This document shows, piece after piece, positions 24,979 through 35,814 of a stretch of 64,000 bases of DNA. Every line of letters starts with the position of its first letter. The first letter of the stretch is position 1. The position numbers were made by a program, and so were the translations under genes. Under the pieces are notes generated by a model. That model was not told where the DNA came from. It made no database searches and saw only the letters and a list, made by a program, of their open reading frames with translations. The stretch lies in assembly GCA_016785225.1 (NCBI GenBank), contig JAFBJZ010000847.1, positions 1-64,000 of the forward strand. The letters are read 5' to 3'. The DNA is from Psettodes erumei (Eukaryota; Chordata; Actinopteri; Pleuronectiformes; Psettodidae).

Positions 24979-27900
24979 TTATGATTTGGTGGTTACTCGA
25001 CCCATGATCGCTTTCTTTGTGTTTCTATCTGGTCTCAGCAGGATAATGTAACATTTGGGTCCAAACAGTGCCACCAAGAGGCCAAAACTGGAGGCCAGGA
25101 TGGCGAATACCTCCACTGCATCTGCATATTTGCCTGGTGAGTTGACATAAGCAGGGACAAATGCCACCCACACAGCACAGAAGATCAACATGCTGAAAGT
25201 TATGAGTTTGGCCTCATTGAAGTTGTCTGGAAGGTTCCTTGCCAGAAATGCTAACAAGAAACTGAGGATAGCCAGTAAACCAATGTAGCCAAGCAACACC
25301 CCAAAACCAATTGTTGACCCGATGACACACTCATAAACTATCTTGTCATTGTAGTAGTGAGTGTTTTTATGAGGGGTTGGTGAAGCAGAGACCAGCCAGG
25401 CGACGCAGATTGCTGCCTGAATAGAAGTCAGAACCAGAACAGTCCCTCTCTGCTGCATGGCACCAAACCACTTCAGACTGGCTCCACCTCCAGGCTTGGA
25501 GGCCTTGAACACAGCCAGAACCACCATGGTTTTCACCAGGATGCATGAGACGCAAAGCACAAAGCTGATCCCAAATGCTGCATGTCTCAGTTGACATGTC
25601 CAAAGTCTGGGTCGTCCAATGAACAGCAGTGAACACAGAAAACATAGTTTAAGTGACACCAAGAGCAGGAAACTGAGTTCTGAATTGTTGGCGCGCACCA
25701 TAGGTGTGCTGCGATGATAGATGAAGATTCCCAGGACAACAGCACAGATAAATGTGCCCAGCAAAGAGGCAGTTGTCAAGCAAATTCCCAGAGGTTCATA
25801 GTAGGAGAGGAACTCAGTTTTCTTAGGAACACAGTGGTCACGTTGGGGGCTGGACCAGAATTCTTCTGGACAACTGGTGCACTCCATGGAGTCTAAGAAA
25901 AAAGGGGAGATGTTGAGATCCACTTTTATACTATCTATTAGATGTGCACTATTTAAAACTGAATTCCCACCAGTTTTATTGCTGATCTTTCCCTCAGAAC
26001 AAGGGATGCAGTCAAAACAACACTCAGGTTCCCCCTTCTTTCTGGCAACACGTGTACCTGGAGGACAGCTGTCACTGCACACTGACTGAGGTGGCTGTAA
26101 GTAGAGAAGAAATCATTTGTTCTTATGAACTCTTTTCCATTTCATGTTATCAACGAGCCAAACAAGAGAAAGGCTTCTGTAAAAACCAACCAGCAGGACC
26201 TTTTTGGGTTCAAAGTTCCAGAAGATTTTGTCTTCATCAAGTGTGAGCACTTCACCATCAGAGGCTGACTTCTTAACCTCACCCACATTCTGAACTTTCA
26301 TTTGTCCATCATGTGGAAACCACTGCCAGTTCATGACATCATAGATTGGCAAAGCATCACCATTCTCATTAAATGACACTTGATCACCAAATGATGTTGT
26401 GAAGTTAACATTTTGCAAATAATGTACAATCTATAAATGGATGAGAACAGACACAGAGACACAAAAAAACATATAACAGTCCTGAACAATCCTTTGTTCA
26501 TCAACTTACCAAACCATTCTAAATACTGTATCTGCATTTAATGCAAAATAAGCATTTACTGTTAATTAAAGCAGTTTCACCGTATCCACAATCCATTAAA
26601 GTACAGCATACAAAATTGATAAACAGCTAAAAAGGAGAGATTTCACACCTGCCATGGCTCCAGGCTTTCAAAACTGGCACAGCTGTGGCCACTGAAAGGC
26701 CCTCTTCCTGGCTCACAGTGCAGTATGTTGTCCAGGGCATATGCCACAGCATACACCGCCTTGTACACATTGTACTCTGGTCTGAATTCTGACACATTCA
26801 ACAACTCAGTCTCCACACTCTCTAGATCCTCCTTTCCAGTGCATAATGCTCCTCCAGCGTCCACCCAACCTGCTGGAGCTGGTGCAAATCTACACTGAAA
26901 TGTGTATTCCCAAAACTGATTTACCTGAAATACATTCAAAACTGTGTATTATCAACAATGACAGTATATTAATGTTTTAAATACCAGATCAGATTGCAAG
27001 TTTATACTCTCACCATGTTATTTCCATAGCTACTGTTGTGGCGTAGGTCAGGACGTATGTGTAACAGAAAGTCTCTGAGCCCTGGTATTTCTCCTCGACG
27101 AATGGCAATGCTCAGTGTTCCACCCAGGTACGGCATGAGGTGGGGGTCTGGAGCACAGCAACTGTTGTCCAAGCTTCACTGGCAATCCACTGCAGGCCTG
27201 TCACATTCTGCCTCACCACCTGTGCATCGCATTATGCCAAGTAAGTAGTAAATTCATACTGCCATGCCACTAAAGTAGTGTCTAGTATCTGAAAAATACA
27301 TAGTTCATGCGGTCAGAGTTTTACTGATTCATACACAGGTACAAAAGCTGGTGTTGTTGATGTCATATGAGTAAAGTGATGCCTATCTTAACTGGAGTTT
27401 AGTAAAATGAGTTGAAAAAGAGATTTCACTCAATCCAATCTTAACAAGTCACAGCTGCAACATAATAATTCTTTCGTATTTGCTACATTAAGGCCAAAGC
27501 CTAACCCATTCTTCTAAAATACTGAATTAAAATTTTCTGTGTGATCAATACCAAAACTAAATTATATAATTTTCATAAATTATAGACAGTATATTTCAAG
27601 CCCAACCTCTTCCATAAGGTCAATCATGTGACTCTCATGTGCAAACACAATGACCACACGAGCTGTGGATTTCTTCATCACGTCCACTATTCTCCTTAGT
27701 TCAGCAGGGTTTTTACCCCAGGGCAAAACCTCTGTGTAGGCCAGACAACCTCCACCAGATGGACCCAGGTCAGATTGGAAGGATCGGGCAGCGTGGATTC
27801 CATAATCATCATCACTGATGAGCAGACCTGCCCAAGTCCAACCGAAGTGTTTTAGAATCTGAATCATAGCTCGCACCTAATTGAATGAATTGAGAATTTT

Positions 27901-29152
27901 AAAAAATGGTGTGCATGCTGGAACATTCATGCACAGGAAATCAGTTTACATGTCTCTTTCAGTGGAAACTCGTCATTCAGCTGCCTCAAATCCATATACT
28001 AATGATGCCTGAAGCACATTTGGATGCATACAATATGTACATAAGTTACATACATGATCACACTTACTCTTGTATATAATCCCTTTTTCAGGCATTAATT
28101 TAATGTGTTAATATGTAATTCTTGTTTTGCAGCTTGAGTTTACCTGGAATGTATCACTTGGGATTGTTCTAAAGAAGGATGGAAAGCGTTGCCGATCACT
28201 GAGGCAGGAACATGTGGCAAAGTAACTCACCTGTGAGAGACATAAGTGCACTGTGGGTGTTCATTCACCAAACTTTGAACATTTGAATAGAACACATCAG
28301 CAACATTCTCTGATCGAAAAAAATAGAAATTGAGACACTTACAATTGGCAGCTTGTATAAACCCATCACACTTGACATGGCAATTGTAAACGTTGAGTAT
28401 ACATCTCCCACAATCCCCAGGACCGGAGGGACCCCCACACAGGTCTCATCCGAAAGAAACTGCTCCTCTCGACCACTGGCCAGTGTCAGTGAAGCACGGA
28501 GTGAAATTCCAAGTGAGGCACAGTTATCATACAGACTGTATCCCAGAGTCACATCAGGTAGCAGCTTGGTGTTTCTGTTGATCTCATCAATAGCAAAGGC
28601 CATGGTCATGGCATGTCTGAAACCTTGGATGTCAAAACTAGCACAAAAAATTAACAATCAACAAATAATGTCTCAACTGTGAGAACTAAATAGCTGTGCT
28701 TTTGTTACTCATAAATAATCTATACAGAAATCTTGTTTTAATATACAGTATCTAATATGTATTATACCTTAATTTACACATTTAAAGTATCTGTATCCTT
28801 GTTGCGAACACTCAGTAGACGGCAGATATCTCAGTTCCTTGGTGTTATTTTCTGCATTAAACATTCTAGGTAGAATTTTTAAAAAAAACATCACTGTTTG
28901 TGAAACTCACCCTTCGCAACTCGGCTGATTTGGCTCTGAGTTGAAGGAAAGCTCAGGGAAGACAGATCTGTAGTGGACTTCGAACAGCCCGCCCAGAACC
29001 ACGTCGCCAGCCTTGTGCAGCCCATTAAGATGAAACTTTCCCCGTAATGAGCAAGACAGGGAATGATAGGGAAACACAGGCAGTATGAATGAGGAAGAGA
29101 ACGCAATCGAGACACACAAAAGCAGGAGGTGTGTGTCAACAAATACCCCCAT
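24979..29152 (-). CDS. OlfC/V2R-like receptor F, nine exons, one 1-nt deletion in a G run
   Basis: Subfamily member closest in design to B and D. Exons (minus): 29152-28911, 28637-28343, 28230-28144, 27876-27607, 27219-27014, 26924-26649, 26430-26200, 26094-25971 and 25892-24979. The start MGVFVDTH at 29152 is chosen because a TATA box lies about 55 nt upstream and it matches D; an in-frame ATG at 29203 would overlap that box. Exon 5 is 206 nt instead of 207: a run of five Gs at 27142-27146 replaces the six in gene C, shifting the frame in the VFT lobe after TPT. Everything else is open, with full NCD3G and 7TM. A homopolymer deletion is a typical sequencing error, so F may be intact in the animal. 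The last intron is 78 nt and open in frame, as in B. Convergent with E, divergent from G. Confidence 0.87.
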
Positions 29153-29202
29153 AACTGCCCTCCTTCCACCTCTGTTTCTAATCCTTTTGCACAATCGTTT
29201 CA

Positions 29203-29209
29203 TTTTATA
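29203..29209 (-). promoter_or_regulatory. TATA box of gene F
   Basis: The minus strand reads CTATAAAATG about 52 nt upstream of the ATG at 29152, which supports that start. Confidence 0.55.
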
Positions 29210-29989
29210 GATAGAACTATGTCATCCACTTCACCCATTTACGTCATTCCACCCATTGTGGCAAGTGGTGCATAGGCAGAGGGGGCATAATACACTCCAG
29301 GAAGCCACAGTGTCAAATCTCACACAACCATTTATTTTTATTTTTATAAGCGAAACACAATTTTGCAAAAGTTATTTATGGATTAAATGTTAATGGTATA
29401 AGATAAATGCGGTATGATCAGTCAAGTAAAAATATGTCTCCTACATGTTTTTGGTCAGGTTTGAAATGGCCCAAGCACAACATGTTATTCATAATCCACT
29501 AATTTAGCTAATTCTGGCATGGTACAGTCTGTAAACCAAATAAAACATCAAAAGTGCGACGCTGTGAATCAGCTTTGAGCATGTCCACTAGATGGTAGCA
29601 GGATACCAAAAACTGCCATTTTTGAAACTAATTTTAAATATGCTCGAATTCATTTTGGAAAAAAAAACCCAACAACATTTACAGTTACTAGTGAATATTT
29701 CCTCTGTAACAGTCAGCACATCATCACACTCAAAAGCTGACAAATCACACCCTGCTCGTTTATATCCTTTGTATGTTTATTTCATGGGCATTAGTTAAAA
29801 AAACACAGGGGCGGCAGAGTGCATAATTTCTTTCTTTTATGGTCATCATCTCAAGCAAGACACCCGCAGACTTGAATATGAGATGCGCAAATTCATCTTG
29901 TCTTCTCTTCTGTGCCTTTGCTGTGTATTGTCATCACGTGTGACGTGATGACTCACATGACCTATGAAATGAAGGGAGTATTGTGGTTT
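29210..29989. other. Shared upstream region of divergent genes F and G
   Basis: About 780 nt without a coding exon between the outward-facing promoters of F and G. No repeat or motif could be named with confidence. Confidence 0.5.
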
Positions 29990-29996
29990 TATATAG
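29990..29996 (+). promoter_or_regulatory. Probable TATA box of gene G
   Basis: TTTTATATAG lies about 126 nt upstream of the ATG of G. The extra distance compared with neighbouring genes is largely the (CA)n tract at 30047-30076, which would fall in the 5' untranslated leader. Confidence 0.45.
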
Positions 29997-30043
29997 TCTA
30001 GTCTGTTCAGCTTTCTGACACTGTGTTGGAGAACCATTGTCTC

Positions 30044-30046
<3 letters not shown>

Positions 30047-30076
<30 letters not shown>
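30047..30076. repeat. (CA)15 microsatellite in the leader of gene G
   Basis: Uninterrupted CA dinucleotide repeat about 40 nt upstream of the start codon of G. Confidence 0.95.
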
Positions 30077-30078
<2 letters not shown>

Positions 30079-30115
30079 CTTCGTGGGTTCAGTACAGACG
30101 TTGCGTTCATCCCTC

Positions 30116-33100
30116 ATGGGGGCTCCTCTGTGGCTGCTTGCTTGGAGCTTATTTAGCCTTCTTTTCCCAGTGTTGCCTGATATTCCGAAAAGTGTGAAGG
30201 AACGAAGAGAATTAAGTTTGGAGGGAGGTGTTGTGAAAGAACAAGAGACTGTTATGCCAGAGAGACTGAATGGTTTGCAGACATGGGGAGTACGTGGTTT
30301 TGACTCCAGTTCACGCCAGTGTGTTAAAAGGGTAGACAGTGAGCCTCTGGCCCTGCAGTCAGCAGGGGATGTTGTGATTGGAGGGTTTTTCCCTCTGCAT
30401 TATGTGGCCCCTAAGCCACAGCACAGCTACTCCAGCAAACCTCAGCTCACGCCTTGCAGCGGGTGAGTGTGAGGAGACTGTTGATATCTGCTCTCTCTAG
30501 ATTTTCATTCCTGATTTTTCTTTAGTGGTCCAATGTCCAAAAATCTCAGATTTTTACACAAATGGGAGCCAGAAGTTGCTGCTTTCATTTAATGTTGCTT
30601 CTACAATTTATACATGTTCTGATGTATATGTGTTGTTATACTGTGTTTTCTGTCTTGTGATGAATTACAAAGAATGCATTGACCTAACAGTATACTCAAT
30701 TCTGCAGCTTTGACCACAGACCCAGCCTTCCGCTGGATGATGACCATGGTGTTTGCAGTGGAGGAAATTAACCGTGATTCAAGCCTGCTGCCAGGCATTA
30801 AACTTGGATACCGGATCATGGACAGCTGTGACAATGTGCATACCAGCATGCAAACTCTTTTTTCTTTAATCGGCCACTCCACATCTGTTACAACTCTGCT
30901 GAAACTAATGGAAGAAACTGAAAGCAGATCAAATATGACAAAGGACAAGAGTACTAGAATGGAGGTGGTAAAGACAGCAGAAAAAGCAAGAGGGAAAAGG
31001 ATACTGACCAAAGTTAAAAACAAAGGTGCTGAGGGTAGCAGAGTGATGACTCACAATATTGAAAACAATAACAAATACATAAGAGAAAATACTACAGAAG
31101 AGAAAACGGATAGGAATACACTGTCCTCGTGTGTGGCTGGTTCTCCTGTGCCTGCTGTGATCGGCCTCGCATCATCTTCCCCTACAAGAGCTGTAGCTCA
31201 CACTCTTGGCCCATTCAACATGCCACTGGTAAGAAAGATTGAAAAGTCCAGATTGTGCGCAATACGTTATTTTTACTGTCCCTCCTTCTTCCACCTCATT
31301 TTATAAGTGATCGTACAACAACGTTTACAAATGTTTTTTCTGGCATCTGTTTAATATGAACTTTATCTCCCTAAAGGTGAGTTATTTCGCTACATGCACC
31401 TGCCTTACTGACAAGCATATGTACCCATCGTTCTTGCGGACTGTGCCAAGCGATCTCTTTCAGGTTAAAGGTCTTGTACAGCTGGTCACTTTCTTTGGCT
31501 GGCTCTGGGTGGGAACAATAGGGACCATGGTGAGATAAACGCTGTTTTTTTTAAATTCAGAAATGAATACGTTAAACTTACCAATGTGATTTACAAAAGA
31601 TTTCTCTACATATTTCAGGATGACTACAGTCACTATGGCATTCAAGCATTCTCCAATCAGTTTAGACAGCGAGGTGGGTGTGTGGCATTTCATCTGACTA
31701 TCCCCAAGTCACCAACAATGGCTGAGATACGAGAAATGGCAGATAGGCTGCAGAGTTCAACCGCACAGGTCATGGTAGTCTTTGCCACAGAGGGTCAGCT
31801 GCTGGATCTGCTCTCAGAGGTAAGCACTTCACATATCCATATGTACTGTATATAGGTACATTGTGCAGTGTTTCAATTGATAATAAGAAATGTCAAAAAA
31901 CCCCAAACTTCATGCTCATGTTAATCATCACCGGATTTCTTTATGTATGCTTCTCCAGCTTGCTCAGAGAAATGTGACAGGGATCCAGTGGGTAGCTAGC
32001 GAAGCCTGGGTGACCGCTCGCCTGCTGACCTCACCCGGCTTCCACCATCTCCTAGAGGGCACGCTGGGCTTCGCCTTCCCTGGGGTCTCAATCCCTGGCT
32101 TGAAAGACTTCCTGTTGAATGTCCGCCCCTCCGCTGAAACAGGGATGGAATTTTTGAACATGTTCTGGGAAGAGCTGTTTGGCTGTAGGTTACAGTTTGG
32201 AGAAGATCGACTCAAAGAAAAGGAAGCAGGTGCTGTGGATATTTTGATGGGATTGGATGCATTTGGCAACAAACCTGATTCTCAAAACAACTCTGGGCCG
32301 TGGGTTGGGCCCACTGTTGGACATAAAAGTACATTTAAAAGGCCAGTTGATGAAAAGCCTGTATGCACAGGTTCAGAGGATCTGAGGTCCACTGACAGCA
32401 GTTACAGTGATGTATCTCAGGTTAGAATATCCTATAATGTGTACAAAGCTGTGTATGCCATCGCCCACGCCCTGCACACTTTATTGAACTGTGACTCTGC
32501 AGGACTCAAGAATGGACAATGTGAAAAACATAAAACATTTACTTCTAGACAGGCAAGTTAAACATTACAAAACATATAATTCAATCTTCGTGTATTTATG
32601 CCAATTTAAGTCTTTGTATTATTGTTTTGTCCTGTTGTTCTCTGCACTTTTTTTCCCTTCCCCCTTTCATTCAGGTGCTGGATCATCTGAAGACAGTAAA
32701 CTTCACCAACCAGTTTGAGGAGAAAGTTCAGTTTGACTCCAGTGGCGAGCCAGTGCCCCTGTATGACATAATTAACTGGCAGAAGGACAGCAATGGTGAA
32801 ATTAGGTTATTACGCATAAAGACACAGGAATGCAAACGCTTGTTTAAGTGATTGGGATTAAACATCTTTATTTATGTTCATTCCACATTCCTCAGTCCAC
32901 ATATGCATTTAGCTGAGTTATGATGAAAAATTTCATGCTTTTCTTTCTTTCTTTTCTTTTTTTTAGATTTGTCAAAGTGGGAAACTATGATGGTTCAGTT
33001 CCACCAGATCAACAGCTGCAAATGGAGGAGAGCAGCATTGTCTGGACAAAAGGACAGTCACAGGTGGGTCACATGTCCACTAAAAATATTTCATATAGTT

Positions 33101-34650
33101 TGTCTAAAAAAATATTTATAGCAAAGAAGTTTGTAGATATTACGTGGGCTACACAATTAAAATTGTTGTCTATAAAGTATCTGTGTGTCATGAAGTGTGT
33201 ATTGTGCAGACAGACATCTTGATTTACATTTCTCGCTCTGTTATCTGATCTTTGTCCAGGTGCCTGTGTCTCAGTGTAGTGCTCCATGCCCGTCTGGCAG
33301 CAGGCAGGCCAGACGTCCAGGAGAGCCTCACTGCTGCTTTGACTGTTTGCCCTGTGCTGATGGAGAGATCAGCAACGAGACTGGTAGCCCCTACATTTTT
33401 GTCTTTTTTCAAATATTTTCTGCTTCTGTAACAAGCAGTAGGTGCTTAACGCCACAGAAACTGCAAAGTCATCAACAGTTGTTGGATAGGACTGTCTGTG
33501 TCTGCTTACACAGCATGTGTTTACTGTATGTGTCCCCAAAGGTTCCACAGAGTGCACAAAATGTCCTGTATTTTACTGGTCAGACGAACACAATGTGAGA
33601 TGCATTGCTGGGGTTGAAGAGTACTTGTCCTTCTACGACACCATGGGCATCATCCTGGTCACGCTCACCCTACTCGGGGTCATCCTGACAATGATCATCA
33701 CCACCATCTTTCACCGTTTCCGTTCCACACCCATTGTCAAGGCGAACAACTCAGAAATAAGTTTCTTACTTCTCCTGTCTCTCAAGTTCTGCTTCTTGTG
33801 TTCCCTGGTGTTCATTGGTCAGCCGTCTGAGATGACATGCAGGCTCCGCCAGGCAGCATTTGGGATCAGCTTTGTTCTTTGTCTGTCCTGCCTCCTTGTT
33901 AAGACCATTGTAGTTCTTTTGGCCTTCCAGGCAAATATACCTGGTTCCAAGGCTCTGAAGATGTTTGGGCCCCCTCAGCAGAGGACTATGATCCTCTGCA
34001 CTACAGCTCCTCAGGTGGGAGGATTACAAAACTATTTTTTTTCATGAAGTTGTCACCATTTAAGAGTTTTGTGCTCTTTTAAAGAACTGCCTATCATCCT
34101 ACGTTGCCCTCAGGTTTGTCTCTGTGCTGGTTGGTTGTTGGGCGCACCTCCATTCCCATTCAGGAACCCAACCTATCAGGCTTCAACTGGAAAAGTAAGG
34201 ATGAATTCCTCCCTCACCTTTTTTGACACTGCCATACCCTCAAAATGTACATTATGCATTAATTGAGCTATTGTTGGACATAATCAGATTGTTGTGGAAT
34301 GTAAGGAGCCATGGCCTCCTGGCTTCTACCTGGTCCTGGGCTACATTGGCCTGCTGGCCTTCCTCTGCCTCCTCCTGGCGTTTCTTGGACGCAAGCTGCC
34401 TGATGCATTCAATGAAGCGAAGCTCATCACCTTCAGCATGCTCATCTTCTGGGCTGTGTGGATCTCTTTCATCCCAGCCCATGTCAGCTCACCTGGGAAG
34501 TTCACTGTGGCTGTGGAAATATTTGCCATATTAGCCTCCAGTTTTGGACTGTTACTGTGTATTTTTGTACCCAAATGTTACATAATTTTACTGCAGCCTG
34601 AAAGAAATATAAAGAAAGGCTTGACTGGAAAATATCGCAGCGGAACTTAG
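30116..34650 (+). CDS. OlfC/V2R-like receptor G, unusually long, eleven exons
   Basis: Predicted 1033 residues against about 850-880 for its neighbours. Exons: 30116-30462, 30691-31228, 31377-31529, 31619-31819, 31959-32552, 32675-32805, 32967-33063, 33260-33383, 33542-34014, 34114-34194 and 34288-34650 (3102 nt). The extra length comes from a longer N-terminus after the signal peptide, a Lys/Glu-rich insert at about residues 180-260 and an insert of about 40 residues before the PVCTGSEDL segment. Core motifs persist: GDVVIGG, FAVEEIN, VPSD, DDY, ASEAW, Cys-rich linker, FNEAKLITFSML. Extra introns cut exon 3, exon 4 and the 7TM exon (twice). The exon ending at 32552 uses a GC donor (CAG|GCAAGT). 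Exon 2 is in frame only with the acceptor at 30690; the more usual one at 30707 would break the frame. It is probably functional, but exon 2 needs transcript support. Confidence 0.82.
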
Positions 34651-34869
34651 CATACATTTCTGTTGTAGGTGGTAATTTTAAATGGCCAATTGAGCAAAGA
34701 GAAACACACACTTTTTAATTTGAAATTGTGGTATTAAATTAGCAGTTTGAATTTTTTAAAAGGAAACTAAATAAAATGCCATATGAAACATGTTTCCATG
34801 GTTGGATGTTAATTTTTGAAGTTGAGATCTGAATGCAATTTTGCCTCATTACTTTAAACAGAATTATAT
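34651..34869. other. 3' flank of gene G
   Basis: AT-rich flank; AATAAA at 34770-34775 is the likely polyadenylation signal of G. Confidence 0.5.
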
Positions 34870-35300
34870 GTGACAGTGTAAGGACTTACCTCCAGAGACA
34901 CTGTGAGACTCATTTGGTTTTCTTTTTGGACTCTGTTTTGGTTCGTTTCCTGTTTTATTTTGGTAATAATTGGCTTATGTGTCTCGTGCTGTTTTATTTC
35001 CTGTGGTTGATTACCTGCCCCATCCTAATGTGTTCCACCTTTGTCTCATTATCCCTGCAGCCCTGGTGTGTATATATAGCCTGAGTCTTTCCCTTTTTCA
35101 TTGTTGGTTATTTTTTTCTTGGAGACCCTCAGTTTTGAGTTTGGCTTTTTTTGGGATCCATGTTGTCCATAAGTTAGAGGTTGTGTTTTTCACTTTGCTT
35201 CCTTTTATGATTTGGGCCTTGTTGTTTTTGTTAAACTAACATTCCCTAATTCTGCACCTTTTCACTTGCCTGACTCTTTCTGCAATGGGGTCATACATTT
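34870..35300 (+). repeat. Dispersed LTR-like repeat, copy 1 of 3
   Basis: Shares an ordered series of blocks with copies near 50070-50470 and 55375-55600: TTTCCTGTTTTATTT, TAATGTGTTCCACCTTTGTC, TCATTATCCCTG, a TATATATAG box, then CTGACTCTTTCTGCAA near the end. The TATA-like box in the middle and the AATAAA near the end of copy 2 suggest a solo long terminal repeat. The family is not identified. Confidence 0.5.
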
Positions 35301-35814
35301 TGAATTATCCTTGAGGGTTGTGGGGAAGGGGATAAGATTAATATCAAGAACTGGCAATGGCAATCCATGTTTCTCTACATATTACTGAGATTCAACAGAG
35401 AAATGTTCCATTAGTTAAAGAGCCTAGCTATGTTACAGTACATTACTGCAAAGTATTTTATACATGTCAGATTCCTTTGGGACAGTACTCACAACTGTAA
35501 ACACACTGACCTTGGATCACTCCAAAACTACATCTGTGGCAGGAGAGAAGATCAGCAAAAAAAATATTCCCAGCAAACTGTGCCTCAGGACACTCCCCTC
35601 TAAACACCTTTATTTCCTAAAATTTTACCTTAAAATGACAGGATCCATGTAAATATACATTTCCTTGTACTCCGTACTACATTCGCATATAAGTTACATA
35701 TAGCTGTCACTGCCAAGGCAATACTAATGTGAAATACATCAAAAATAGTGAGGATTATTGTTAAATATCATTGAACATTGTATAAAATTTAAAAAAAGTT
35801 TAACTCCTGTCATG
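35301..35814. other. Intergenic stretch between convergent G and H
   Basis: No gene, RNA or named repeat seen. Confidence 0.5.
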
